Shown: piece after piece, positions 1 through 5,525 of the stretch
How the letters are laid out: each line of letters starts with the position of its first letter
Position numbering within the stretch: the first letter of the stretch is position 1
Assembly (NCBI GenBank): GCA_946628455.1
Contig: CAMOWP010000095.1
Location: 1 to 6,962, forward strand
From: an uncultured Clostridia bacterium
GTDB lineage: Bacteria > Bacillota > Clostridia > Oscillospirales > Acutalibacteraceae
Direction of reading: 5' to 3'
Length of the DNA: 6,962 nucleotides
The notes under the pieces: generated by a model
The model's database searches: none
What the model was told of the DNA's origin: nothing
The model's input: the letters and a program-made list of their open reading frames with translations, nothing else
Position numbers and translations under genes: made by a program

Positions 1-501
1 GCCGATTACAAGCCCGCCGAAGGAGCCGTGCTCAGCCTTCTTTGAGGTTACGCCGAGAATTGTTAAAACGAAGATATAGGTGAGCACCATTTCAACTGCA
101 AGACCTGCGAGATGGGAGCCGTGAACTCCCGCAAGGCCGTTTGCGCCGTATGCGCCCGTCATATCCTCAATCTGTCCCTTGCCGAAAATGAAGGCTAAAA
201 TGCCTGTTCCGAGAAGCGCGCCCATAATCTGAGACACAACGTAGCCGATAAATTCGCCGATTTTCATTCCTCCGCTGATTAAAACGCCGAGGGAAACAGC
301 GGGGTTGATGTGGCAGCCCGAGATATTGCCGATGCTGTAAGCCATTGCAACGATTACAAGGCCGAAAGCAAGGGCGGTAAGGATATATCCGCCGCCGTTT
401 TTTGCGTCACAGCCGACAAGCATAGCCGTTCCGCAGCCGAGTGTTACAAGAACGCAGGTTCCGATAAGCTCAGCAAAGAATTTTTTGATGTCCTTTTTCA
501 T
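1..501 (-). CDS. Aquaporin (MIP family channel), 3'-truncated by window edge
   Basis: This is the first 167 residues of a membrane channel of the major intrinsic protein family, probably moving water across the cytoplasmic membrane. The reading frame was translated from the ATG at 501; an AAAGGAGT ribosome binding site at 509-516 fixes the start. The N-terminus (FFAELIGTCVLVTLGCGTA) is a typical first MIP helix. The first NPA half-helix is present as SGCHINPAVSLG, with NPA at residues 66-68. Further hydrophobic segments lie near residues 83-107 and 131-150. The second NPA motif and the filter arginine would be beyond the left edge; about 60-70 residues are missing if it has the usual length of about 230. 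Phe46, in ALAFGL, aligns with Phe43 of E. coli AqpZ rather than the Trp of GlpF, which favours a water channel over a glycerol facilitator. That subclass is an inference, since the other filter residues are not visible. It has its own promoter and is not part of the pyrimidine operon. Confidence 0.93.
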   Translation of the reverse strand, partial: MKKDIKKFFAELIGTCVLVTLGCGTAMLVGCDAKNGGGYILTALAFGLVIVAMAYSIGNISGCHINPAVSLGVLISGGMKIGEFIGYVVSQIMGALLGTGILAFIFGKGQIEDMTGAYGANGLAGVHGSHLAGLAVEMVLTYIFVLTILGVTSKKAEHGSFGGLVIG

Positions 502-546
502 AAAATCTACTCCTTTAATTAATTTGATGTTTATTCCTATGTATAT

Positions 547-575
547 ATTTTAAGTTAAACGTAACCAATTGTCAA
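547..575 (-). promoter_or_regulatory. Sigma-A type promoter of the aquaporin gene
   Basis: On the minus strand there is a perfect -35 box TTGACA (570-575), a 17-bp spacer, and a -10 box TAAAAT (547-552), which matches TATAAT at five of six positions. The surroundings are AT-rich. It lies about 45 bp upstream of the aquaporin ATG and directly after the terminator of the pyrimidine operon, so the aquaporin gene should be transcribed independently. No convincing operator was seen. Confidence 0.82.
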
Positions 576-576
576 G

Positions 577-603
577 AATATAAAAAGGCGGCATTAAGCC
601 GCC
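577..603 (-). terminator. Intrinsic terminator of the pyrimidine operon
   Basis: Read on the minus strand, a 6-bp all-GC stem GGCGGC/GCCGCC with a 5-nt loop (TTAAT) is followed at once by TTTTTATATT. The stem arms are at 598-603 and 587-592. It begins 11 bp after the pyrI stop codon, as expected for the end of the operon, and ends just before the -35 box of the aquaporin promoter. Confidence 0.88.
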
Positions 604-614
604 GATAGTATAAT

Positions 615-1037
615 TCAGTCACGTAATTTGTTTTGACGAGTCTCACAATAAACACAGCGGTAAGTGCCCTTGCTGTCAGTCAGCCTGAAAATATGGTCAA
701 CACTTTCGTTATTGCAGATACAGCGGGGGTTCGGGCACCTGATAACGTTAACGAGCTTTTCGGGAAGAGTGAGCTTATTTTTTTCAATGCGCTTGCTGTC
801 CTTAATAACGTTAACCGTTGCGTCAGGAGCTATAAATGCAACCGAATCAAGGTTTAAATCAATCAGCTCGTTGATTTTGATTATATCCTTAGCGCCGCTT
901 TTATTCGACTTTGCGTTTGTAATAATCGCAACCTGGCAGGAGAGCTTACCGAGCTTAAGAACATTGTAAACATCCATACCGCGCCCTGCGGGGATATGGT
1001 CAATAACGTATCCGTTTTCAATTGCGTCTATATTCAT
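615..1037 (-). CDS. pyrI: Aspartate carbamoyltransferase regulatory subunit PyrI
   Basis: This is the zinc-binding regulatory chain that assembles with PyrB and carries nucleotide feedback control of aspartate carbamoyltransferase. The 140-residue product has the N-terminal allosteric domain with the IDHIPAG motif (12-18), the GAKDIIKINE segment (48-57; Lys50 and Lys54 align with the nucleotide-contacting lysines of E. coli PyrI) and APDATVN (70-76). The C-terminal domain holds the four zinc cysteines C101, C106, C128 and C131, in the pattern Cx4C...Cx2C. Its length is close to that of the E. coli chain (about 153). I start it at the ATG at 1037, which overlaps the pyrB TGA as ATGA and has GGGGAGG 6 nt upstream (1044-1050). 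An in-frame ATG at 1052 would add five residues but sits against the ribosome binding site, with none of its own. The overlap suggests translational coupling, fitting a 1:1 PyrB:PyrI ratio. All family-typical residues are in place, so an allosteric enzyme is expected; the direction of the effect cannot be read from sequence. Confidence 0.97.
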   Translation of the reverse strand: MNIDAIENGYVIDHIPAGRGMDVYNVLKLGKLSCQVAIITNAKSNKSGAKDIIKINELIDLNLDSVAFIAPDATVNVIKDSKRIEKNKLTLPEKLVNVIRCPNPRCICNNESVDHIFRLTDSKGTYRCVYCETRQNKLRD

Positions 1038-1957
1038 AACTGACCTCCCCATTTAAGCAGTGTGATAATAAGCGCCATTCTGATATATTTTCCGTTGAGC
1101 GCCTGCTCAAAATACTTTGCGCGCTTATCCTCGTCAACCTCAACGGTAATCTCGTTAACACGCGGCAGAGGGTGCATAATTGTCAGGCTCTCCTTTGCGT
1201 TTTCAAGCTTTGCGGGGTCAAGGATAAAGGCGTCCTTGTGCTTTAAATATTCCTCTTCTGAGAAGAAGCGCTCGCGCTGAATGCGGGTCATATAGAGTAT
1301 GTCAAGGTCGGGCATAACCGCTTCCATATTTTCCACCTGAACGTACTTTGCGCCGCTCGGCTCAAGCACGTCCGTAATAATATAATCGGGAACCTGAAGC
1401 TCCTTCGGGGAAATGAGAACGAAGCGGACGTTTTTATACCTGCACATTGCTTTAATAAGCGAATGCACGGTGCGCCCGAACTTTAAATCTCCGCAGAGTC
1501 CTAAGGTAAGATTATCAAAAGTTCCCTTCTCTCTGTAAATTGTGAGAAGGTCTGTCAGGGTCTGGGTGGGGTGAGCGTGGCCTCCGTCACCCGCGTTGAT
1601 AATCGGAACGAGGGTTTTGTTTACGGCAACTCTCGGCGCGCCCTCAAGCGGATGGCGCATAGCGATAATATCAGCATAGCAGGAAACCATTCTGACGGTG
1701 TCGGAAACACTTTCGCCCTTTGAGGCGGAGGAGGAGCCTGCGTCGCTGAAGCCGAGGACGTGGCCGCCGAGCTCATACATTGCGCTTTCAAAGGAGAGGC
1801 GCGTTCTTGTGCTCGGCTCAAAGAAAAGCGTTGCGAGCTTTTTGCCGTCGCAGATATGTGCGTATTTTTCGCCGTTTTCAATTATATCCGTTGCAAGCGA
1901 AATCATTTCATCAATTTCACTGAGGGATAAATCTGTTGTGTCAAGTAAATGTCTCAT
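1034..1957 (-). CDS. pyrB: Aspartate carbamoyltransferase catalytic subunit PyrB
   Basis: This enzyme condenses carbamoyl phosphate with L-aspartate to N-carbamoyl-L-aspartate, the committed step of pyrimidine synthesis, in the cytoplasm. The 307-residue product shows the carbamoyl phosphate motif FFEPSTRTRLSFE (STRTR at 49-53), the catalytic loop SASKGES (Lys80, matching E. coli Lys84), MRHPLEG (100-106), GDGGHAHPTQTL (His129, matching His134), GDLKFGRTVHSL (156-167), the aspartate-binding MTRIQRER (223-230) and HPLPRVNEI (262-270). Length is as usual (about 305-310). I chose the ATG at 1957 because a GGAG site lies 8 nt upstream (1966-1969), inside the last codons of pyrE. A GTG at 1975 would add six residues but overlaps pyrE and lacks a good site. 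Only 2 bp separate it from the pyrE stop, and its TGA overlaps pyrI, so it sits in a compact pyrE-pyrB-pyrI block. The presence of PyrI implies the dodecameric type of the enzyme rather than the free trimer found in Bacillus. Confidence 0.98.
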   Translation of the reverse strand: MRHLLDTTDLSLSEIDEMISLATDIIENGEKYAHICDGKKLATLFFEPSTRTRLSFESAMYELGGHVLGFSDAGSSSASKGESVSDTVRMVSCYADIIAMRHPLEGAPRVAVNKTLVPIINAGDGGHAHPTQTLTDLLTIYREKGTFDNLTLGLCGDLKFGRTVHSLIKAMCRYKNVRFVLISPKELQVPDYIITDVLEPSGAKYVQVENMEAVMPDLDILYMTRIQRERFFSEEEYLKHKDAFILDPAKLENAKESLTIMHPLPRVNEITVEVDEDKRAKYFEQALNGKYIRMALIITLLKWGGQL

Positions 1958-1959
1958 TT

Positions 1960-2604
1960 TTATAACTCCATCCACGAGCTGTCGCCCGGATTTTTGAAAA
2001 ATGCGTTGAGCTTTTTAATATCCTCGTCTTTAATGTAGCCTTCGTCTGCGGCAACCTTTGTGAGCACCTCTGCGTTTGAAAGCGAGTAATTTGTTATATT
2101 CGCTTCGCTGAGACGGTCAATGCCCTTCTGCAGTCCGTAGGTGAAGATTGAAACGATTCCGAGCACCTCTGCGCCCGCTTCGCGAAGCACGTCAACAACC
2201 TCGATAACCGAGCCGCCCGTTGAGATTAAATCCTCAACAACGACCACCTTAGTGCCCTTTTCGAGTTTGCCCTCAATCTGATTCTGCCTGCCGTGGTCCT
2301 TAGCGCCCGAGCGGACGTAGCCCATAGGTAAATCAAGGATTGTTGCGGTTATAGCGGCGTGAGCGATGCCCGCAGTTGAGGTTCCCATAAGCATTTCAGC
2401 CTCGGGGAAATGATGGTCGATAAGCTCTGCGAGCCCCTGCTCAACGTCCGTTCTCACGTTGACGTCAGAGAGTGTTAAGCGGTTGTCGCAGTAAATCGGT
2501 GATTTGATGCCCGAAGCCCAGGTGAACGGGTCGTCAGGTTTCAGGAAAACGGCTTTGATTGAAAGCAAATCCTTTGCGATTTTTTCAGGTGTGATAAAAA
2601 ACAT
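1960..2604 (-). CDS. pyrE: Orotate phosphoribosyltransferase PyrE
   Basis: This enzyme joins orotate to 5-phosphoribosyl-1-diphosphate to give orotidine 5'-monophosphate. The 214-residue product has the normal length of the family. It carries WASGIKSPIYCDNR near the N-terminus (29-42), the flexible catalytic loop YVRSGAKDHGRQNQIEG (96-112; Lys102 and His104 are the expected catalytic-loop residues) and the type I phosphoribosyltransferase PRPP signature VVVVEDLISTGGS (120-132). The start at ATG 2604 is supported by AAGGAGG 6 nt upstream (2611-2617). Upstream lies the largest repeat-filled gap of the operon (283 bp); downstream, pyrB follows after 2 bp. No promoter of its own was recognised in that gap, so it is probably read through from pyrF, possibly with some loss at hairpins in the gap. 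Confidence 0.98.
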   Translation of the reverse strand: MFFITPEKIAKDLLSIKAVFLKPDDPFTWASGIKSPIYCDNRLTLSDVNVRTDVEQGLAELIDHHFPEAEMLMGTSTAGIAHAAITATILDLPMGYVRSGAKDHGRQNQIEGKLEKGTKVVVVEDLISTGGSVIEVVDVLREAGAEVLGIVSIFTYGLQKGIDRLSEANITNYSLSNAEVLTKVAADEGYIKDEDIKKLNAFFKNPGDSSWMEL

Positions 2605-2621
2605 ATTAGTCCTCCTTGCAG

Positions 2622-2649
2622 TCTGTAGTCAGTAGTTAAAAGTTAAAAG
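2622..2649. repeat. Degenerate 7-bp tandem repeat upstream of pyrE
   Basis: Read on the plus strand there are four consecutive 7-mers: TCTGTAG, TCAGTAG, TTAAAAG and TTAAAAG. The last two are identical and the first two are related. They lie between the pyrE ribosome binding site and the first GC-rich hairpin, at the downstream end (with respect to transcription) of the pyrF-pyrE gap. A second, better 7-bp array lies at the other end of the same gap. Confidence 0.6.
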
Positions 2650-2656
2650 CTTGCAG

Positions 2657-2850
2657 GGACGAGCATTGCTCGTCCGAGGCGGGCAACCACATACGGTTTT
2701 GCGGGTCGTCGGGGAGATTCCCCTGTTAGGTACTCCCCGCATAACGGGGAGATGTCACGCAGTGACAGAGGGGAGCGTCTACGCTAGTAAAAATGTCACG
2801 AAGTGACAAAAGGGTCTGGCGTCCGCTCCAAGGAGCCGACCCCTACAATT
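2657..2850. repeat. Composite palindromic repeat cluster between pyrF and pyrE
   Basis: Read on the plus strand, hairpin A (GGACGAGC-ATT-GCTCGTCC, 8-bp stem, 2657-2675) comes first. Next, at 2698-2715, is the opening half of hairpin B (TTTGCGGGTCGTCGGGGA). Then come a small GGGGA/TCCCC hairpin (2711-2723), a CTCCCCG/CGGGGAG hairpin (2733-2751), two copies of TGTCAC-NNN-GTGACA 41 bp apart (2753-2767 and 2794-2808), and AGCG/CGCT around TCTA (2774-2785). It ends with a hairpin B-like right end: outer GGGTC/GACCC (2812-2816/2838-2842), inner GCTCC/GGAGC, closing with CCCCTACAATT. There is no coding capacity of note. Repeats of this general style are, from memory, common between genes in gut Clostridia; their function is not established. 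Confidence 0.85.
2789..2808 (-). terminator. Weak terminator-like hairpin between pyrF and pyrE
   Basis: On the minus (transcribed) strand the stem TGTCAC-TTC-GTGACA is followed at once by TTTTTAC. The stem is only 6 bp with three GC pairs, so it is at best a weak or partial terminator. Because pyrE, pyrB and pyrI lie downstream and show no other promoter, full termination here would be unexpected. The same stem occurs 41 bp further on (2753-2767) without a T-run, which suggests the resemblance may be accidental to the repeat. Confidence 0.3.
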
Positions 2851-2870
2851 GCCGTGCGCAGCACCCGAAA

Positions 2871-2898
2871 TTGTTAATTGTTAATTCTTAATTCTTAA
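2871..2898. repeat. 7-bp AT-rich tandem repeat overlapping the pyrF stop codon
   Basis: Read on the plus strand there are four 7-mers in a row: TTGTTAA, TTGTTAA, TTCTTAA, TTCTTAA. The array runs into the 3' end of pyrF, whose TAA stop codon (2888-2890) and last two or three codons fall within it. A related array with unit TTAATTC, which is a rotation of TTCTTAA, occurs at 5451-5478. Confidence 0.8.
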
Positions 2899-3586
2899 AT
2901 TCTTTAATGCAACGGCGGTAAGCCGCAACGGGGTCGTCAGCCTGGGTTATCGGTCTGCCGACTACGATATAATCCGAGCCGATTTCCTTTGCCCTTTCGG
3001 GAGTTGTTACTCTTACCTGGTCGCCAACCTCACCGTCAGCAAAGCGCACACCGGGAGTAACCGTCATAAATTCTTTTCCGCAGGCAGCCTTTACCATACC
3101 TGCTTCAAGAGGCGAGCAGACTACTCCGTCAAGCCCTGCCGTCTTTGCGTTTTGGGCGTACTTAACTATTGTATCGTTAATTGAAGCGTTAATCAGGAGC
3201 TCGTTTTGCATTCTCTCCTCGCTTGTTGAGGTGAGCTGAGTTACAGCGATAAGAAGCGGCCTTGTGCCGTCCTCGCGCGTTAAGCCCTCAAGCGCCGCCT
3301 TCATCATATCAATTGTTCCTGCGGCGTGAAGATTGGTCATATCAACGTCAAGCTCCCTTAAAACAGCCATTGATTTTTTAACCGTGTTCGGTATATCGTG
3401 AAGCTTTAAATCGAGGAAAATCTTATGTCCCCTTTTCTTGATTTCGCGGACGATTGAAGGTCCCTCGGCATAGTAAAGCTCCATTCCGATTTTTACAAAA
3501 GGCTTCTCCTCGGTGAATTTATCGAGGAAAGCGAAGGTTTTTTCTGCGCTGTCAAAATCGCAGGCAATGATTACGTCTTTTCCCAT
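2888..3586 (-). CDS. pyrF: Orotidine 5'-phosphate decarboxylase PyrF
   Basis: This enzyme decarboxylates orotidine 5'-monophosphate to UMP, the last step of the pathway. The 232-residue product has a normal length for the bacterial type. It shows the barrel start IIACDFDS (Asp10), VKIGMELYY (Lys32), the catalytic array FLDLKLHDIPNT (Asp59, Lys61, Asp64) and the phosphate-binding end VTPGVRF...YIVVGRPIT (Arg210). I start it at the ATG at 3586 because AAAGGAG lies 6 nt upstream (3593-3599) and the protein then begins MGKDVIIACD, as expected. The frame stays open for another 49 codons to a TTG at 3733, but that stretch is made of intergenic repeats and lacks a ribosome binding site. The final codons and the TAA fall in a 7-bp tandem repeat, so the extreme C-terminus (EFKN) may be repeat-derived. 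It is flanked on both sides by repeat-filled gaps, unlike the coupled genes around it. Confidence 0.97.
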   Translation of the reverse strand: MGKDVIIACDFDSAEKTFAFLDKFTEEKPFVKIGMELYYAEGPSIVREIKKRGHKIFLDLKLHDIPNTVKKSMAVLRELDVDMTNLHAAGTIDMMKAALEGLTREDGTRPLLIAVTQLTSTSEERMQNELLINASINDTIVKYAQNAKTAGLDGVVCSPLEAGMVKAACGKEFMTVTPGVRFADGEVGDQVRVTTPERAKEIGSDYIVVGRPITQADDPVAAYRRCIKEFKN

Positions 3587-3605
3587 ATAGCGCTCCTTTC
3601 TGAAG

Positions 3606-3727
3606 GGGCGAGCATTGCTCGTCCTTTTTGCGGGAGGGCGCTGAGACCCTCCCCTACAATTTTGCGGGACGTCGGGGACGCCGTCCCCTACATTTTGCGG
3701 GACGTCGGGGACGCCGTCCCCTACAAT
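3606..3727. repeat. Hairpin A plus three tandem hairpin B units between pyrD and pyrF
   Basis: Read on the plus strand, hairpin A (GGGCGAGC-ATT-GCTCGTCC, 3606-3624, with one G-T pair) is followed by three B units that all begin TTTGCGGGA and end CCCCTACA: 3627-3658, 3661-3692 and 3694-3725. The last two are identical over 32 bp and repeat with a 33-bp period. The first has a different core: its arms are GGGAGGG/CCCTCCC instead of GGGACG/CGTCCC. Because 33 is a multiple of three, the array keeps a minus-strand frame open into pyrF. It fills nearly all of the 149-bp gap. Confidence 0.9.
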
Positions 3728-3735
3728 TTTCAATT

Positions 3736-4644
3736 TTACGCAATTCCTATAATATCGGAAAGCTTATCTATTTTAAGCTTTTCGCATTCTGCGGGAAGCT
3801 GTTCGATTATCTCCTTGCAGGCGTAAGGGTTAACGAGGTTAGCCGCTCCGACCTGAACTGCGGTTGCGCCTGCCATCATCATTTCAATTACGTCCTTTGC
3901 AGTTGAAACTCCGCCGCAGCCCATAACGGGAATACCGCACGCCTTTGAAACCTGGTAAACCATCCTCAGCGCAACGGGGAAAACGGCGTCTCCGCTGAAG
4001 CCGCCCATTTTATTAGCGATAACAGGCTGCCTTCTTTTTATATCAATTCTCATTCCGAGCAATGTGTTTATAAGGCAGATGCCGTCCGCGCCCGCCTCCT
4101 CGCACGCTTTGGCGATTGAAACTATATCCGTGACATTGGGGCTGAGCTTGATGAAAACGGGCTTTGTTGCAACAGCCTTGACAGCCCTCGTTACCTCAGC
4201 CGCGCTTTTCGGGTCTGTTCCGAAGCTCATTCCGCCGCCGTGAACGTTAGGGCACGAAACGTTGACCTCAAGAATTCCCACCTGCTCCTCCTTATCAAGA
4301 AGCGCGCAGGTGTAGGCATAATCGTCAACCGAAAAGCCCGAAACGTTTGCTATAACCTTTTTGTGAAAATACTCCTTCATCTCGGGCAGCTCGTGCTCGA
4401 TAACATGGTGAACGCCCGGATTCTGAAGCCCGACGGCGTTTATCATTCCGTTTTTGCACTCGGCTATTCTCGGGGTGGGATTGCCGAAGCGCGCCTCTTT
4501 AGTAGTTCCCTTGAAGGAGAAGGAGCCGAGAATATTTATATCGTAAAAATCCTTGAATTCCCTGCCGAAGCCGAAGGTGCCCGAGGCGGGAACAACGGGG
4601 TTATCCATTTCAAGCCCTGCGAGATTTACGCTTAAATCTACCAT
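3736..4644 (-). CDS. pyrD: Dihydroorotate dehydrogenase B, catalytic subunit PyrD (class 1B)
   Basis: This FMN enzyme oxidises dihydroorotate to orotate and passes the electrons through PyrK to NAD+. The 302-residue product has the family length. It begins LSVNLAGLEMDNPVVPASGTFGFG and carries SFKGTT (43-48), NAVGLQNPG (69-77), the active-site segment NVSCPNVHGGG (Cys131, the catalytic base of class 1), FIKLSPNV (164-171), NKMGGFSG (211-218) and the FMN phosphate segments MGCGGV (241-246) and AVQVGAAN (262-269). A cysteine rather than a serine base, together with the adjacent pyrK, marks it as class 1B rather than the membrane class 2. The ATG at 4644 overlaps the pyrK stop by 7 bp and has GGGAGGAG about 5 nt upstream, inside pyrK, so translation is likely coupled and the two subunits made in equal amounts. 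Confidence 0.98.
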   Translation of the reverse strand: MVDLSVNLAGLEMDNPVVPASGTFGFGREFKDFYDINILGSFSFKGTTKEARFGNPTPRIAECKNGMINAVGLQNPGVHHVIEHELPEMKEYFHKKVIANVSGFSVDDYAYTCALLDKEEQVGILEVNVSCPNVHGGGMSFGTDPKSAAEVTRAVKAVATKPVFIKLSPNVTDIVSIAKACEEAGADGICLINTLLGMRIDIKRRQPVIANKMGGFSGDAVFPVALRMVYQVSKACGIPVMGCGGVSTAKDVIEMMMAGATAVQVGAANLVNPYACKEIIEQLPAECEKLKIDKLSDIIGIA

Positions 4645-5354
4645 ACTATCTCCTCCCTTTCAAGCACGGGTCCGTCCTTGCAGATTCGCTTGTAGCCGTA
4701 TTTCGTTTTGCACGAACAGCCCATACATGCGCCGAAGCCGCAGCCCATACGCTCCTCAAACGAATACTGACCGCTTGTTTTAACAGCGCTTTCAATCGCC
4801 CTGAACATGGGCATAGGGCCGCAGGTGTAAAAATAGTCATACTCAACGCCCTTCATGGCGTCCGTAACGAAGCCTTTAACGCCGTATGAGCCGTCAGCGG
4901 TTGCGACAATAACCTTGCAGCCGAGCGCCTTGAATTCCTCCTCAAGGAAGATTTCGTCAGCGGTGTTGAAGCCGAGGATGACGGTTGGCTTTTTACCGTT
5001 TTCAACAAGCTTTTCAGCAAGGTTATAAAGCGGAGGCACGCCTACGCCGCCGCCGATGAGAAGCGGCTTTTCGGTATTTTTAAGCGCGTAGCCGTTGCCG
5101 AGGCCGCAGAGAACGTCAAGCTCCTCGCCCGCTTTCATTTGGGACATCTGCTCAGTTCCCTCGCCTACTACCTTGTAGATTATAGTTATTGTGTTTTCAT
5201 CGTAATCGCAGACGGAAATCGGCCTCCTGAGGAATCTGCCCTCAAGCTGAATGTTTATAAACTGCCCCGGCTTTGTGAGCTTTGAGGTGTCGCCCTCAAG
5301 GAGCATTTTATAAACGTCCTTCGCGATTTTTGTGTTTTCAAGAATTTTGTACAT
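4638..5354 (-). CDS. pyrK: Dihydroorotate dehydrogenase B, electron-transfer subunit PyrK
   Basis: This iron-sulfur flavoprotein partners with PyrD, moving electrons from the PyrD FMN through a [2Fe-2S] cluster and FAD to NAD+. The 238-residue product shows a ferredoxin-reductase-like FAD barrel with RRPISV (43-48), followed by GEGTEQMSQMKAGEELDVLCGLGNGY, the nucleotide-binding IGGGVGVPPLY (100-110), and YTCGPMPMF (176-184). The C-terminal cluster ligands C205, C210, C213 and C225 have the spacing Cx4Cx2Cx11C, and are followed by KDGPV. An additional cysteine, C215, sits inside the cluster loop and is not needed for the usual pattern. The ATG at 5354 has AAAAGGA 6 nt upstream (5361-5367). Its 3' end overlaps pyrD; its 5' side is the repeat-filled gap after carB. 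Confidence 0.98.
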   Translation of the reverse strand: MYKILENTKIAKDVYKMLLEGDTSKLTKPGQFINIQLEGRFLRRPISVCDYDENTITIIYKVVGEGTEQMSQMKAGEELDVLCGLGNGYALKNTEKPLLIGGGVGVPPLYNLAEKLVENGKKPTVILGFNTADEIFLEEEFKALGCKVIVATADGSYGVKGFVTDAMKGVEYDYFYTCGPMPMFRAIESAVKTSGQYSFEERMGCGFGACMGCSCKTKYGYKRICKDGPVLEREEIVW

Positions 5355-5372
5355 AGTTGTTCCTTTTAGTAG

Positions 5373-5525
5373 GGACGAGCATTGTTCGTCCGAGGTTTGC
5401 GGGTCGTCGGGGACGCCGACCCCTACAATGAGTGTGAGCGAAGCTCACCCTTAATTCTTAATTCTTAATTCTCAATTCCGTAAGACATTCCAACGGGTCG
5501 TCGGGGACGCCGACCCCTACAATTC
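5373..5525. repeat. Hairpin A, two hairpin B copies and 7-bp repeats between carB and pyrK
   Basis: Read on the plus strand, hairpin A (GGACGAGC-ATT-GTTCGTCC, 5373-5391, one G-T pair) is followed by hairpin B (5396-5427; arms GGGTCG/CGACCC). Then come a separate palindrome GTGAGC-GAA-GCTCAC (5434-5448), four 7-mers (TTAATTC three times, then TCAATTC; 5451-5478) and a second hairpin B (5494-5525). The two B copies are identical over 30 bp (5400-5429 and 5494-5523) and 94 bp apart in direct orientation. No T-run follows any of the hairpins on the minus strand, so nothing here looks like a terminator. The elements take up almost the whole 176-bp gap. Confidence 0.9.

Noticed and set aside
310..522. 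Plus-strand open frame opposite the aquaporin gene
   Set aside because: It is antisense to a clear MIP family gene, with no recognisable protein or ribosome binding site.
554..565. 12-bp inverted repeat (GTTA/TAAC) in the aquaporin promoter spacer as an operator
   Set aside because: Four-base arms in AT-rich DNA are expected by chance.
1038..1052. Upstream ATG start for PyrI
   Set aside because: It abuts the GGGGAGG site that serves the ATG at 1037; the ATGA overlap with pyrB favours the later start.
1958..1975. Upstream GTG start for PyrB
   Set aside because: It overlaps pyrE and lacks a ribosome binding site; the ATG at 1957 has GGAG 8 nt upstream and matches the family start.
3627..3725. 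CRISPR array
   Set aside because: The repeats are nearly contiguous, without unique spacers of regular length, and no cas genes are present.
3587..3733. N-terminal extension of PyrF to a TTG start (49 extra residues)
   Set aside because: It consists of intergenic repeats, has no ribosome binding site at the TTG and is not part of the PyrF family; the ATG at 3586 has a strong site.
3628..3906. Plus-strand open frame starting in the B repeats
   Set aside because: Its first part is repeat-encoded (GRRGRRPL twice) and the rest is antisense to pyrD.
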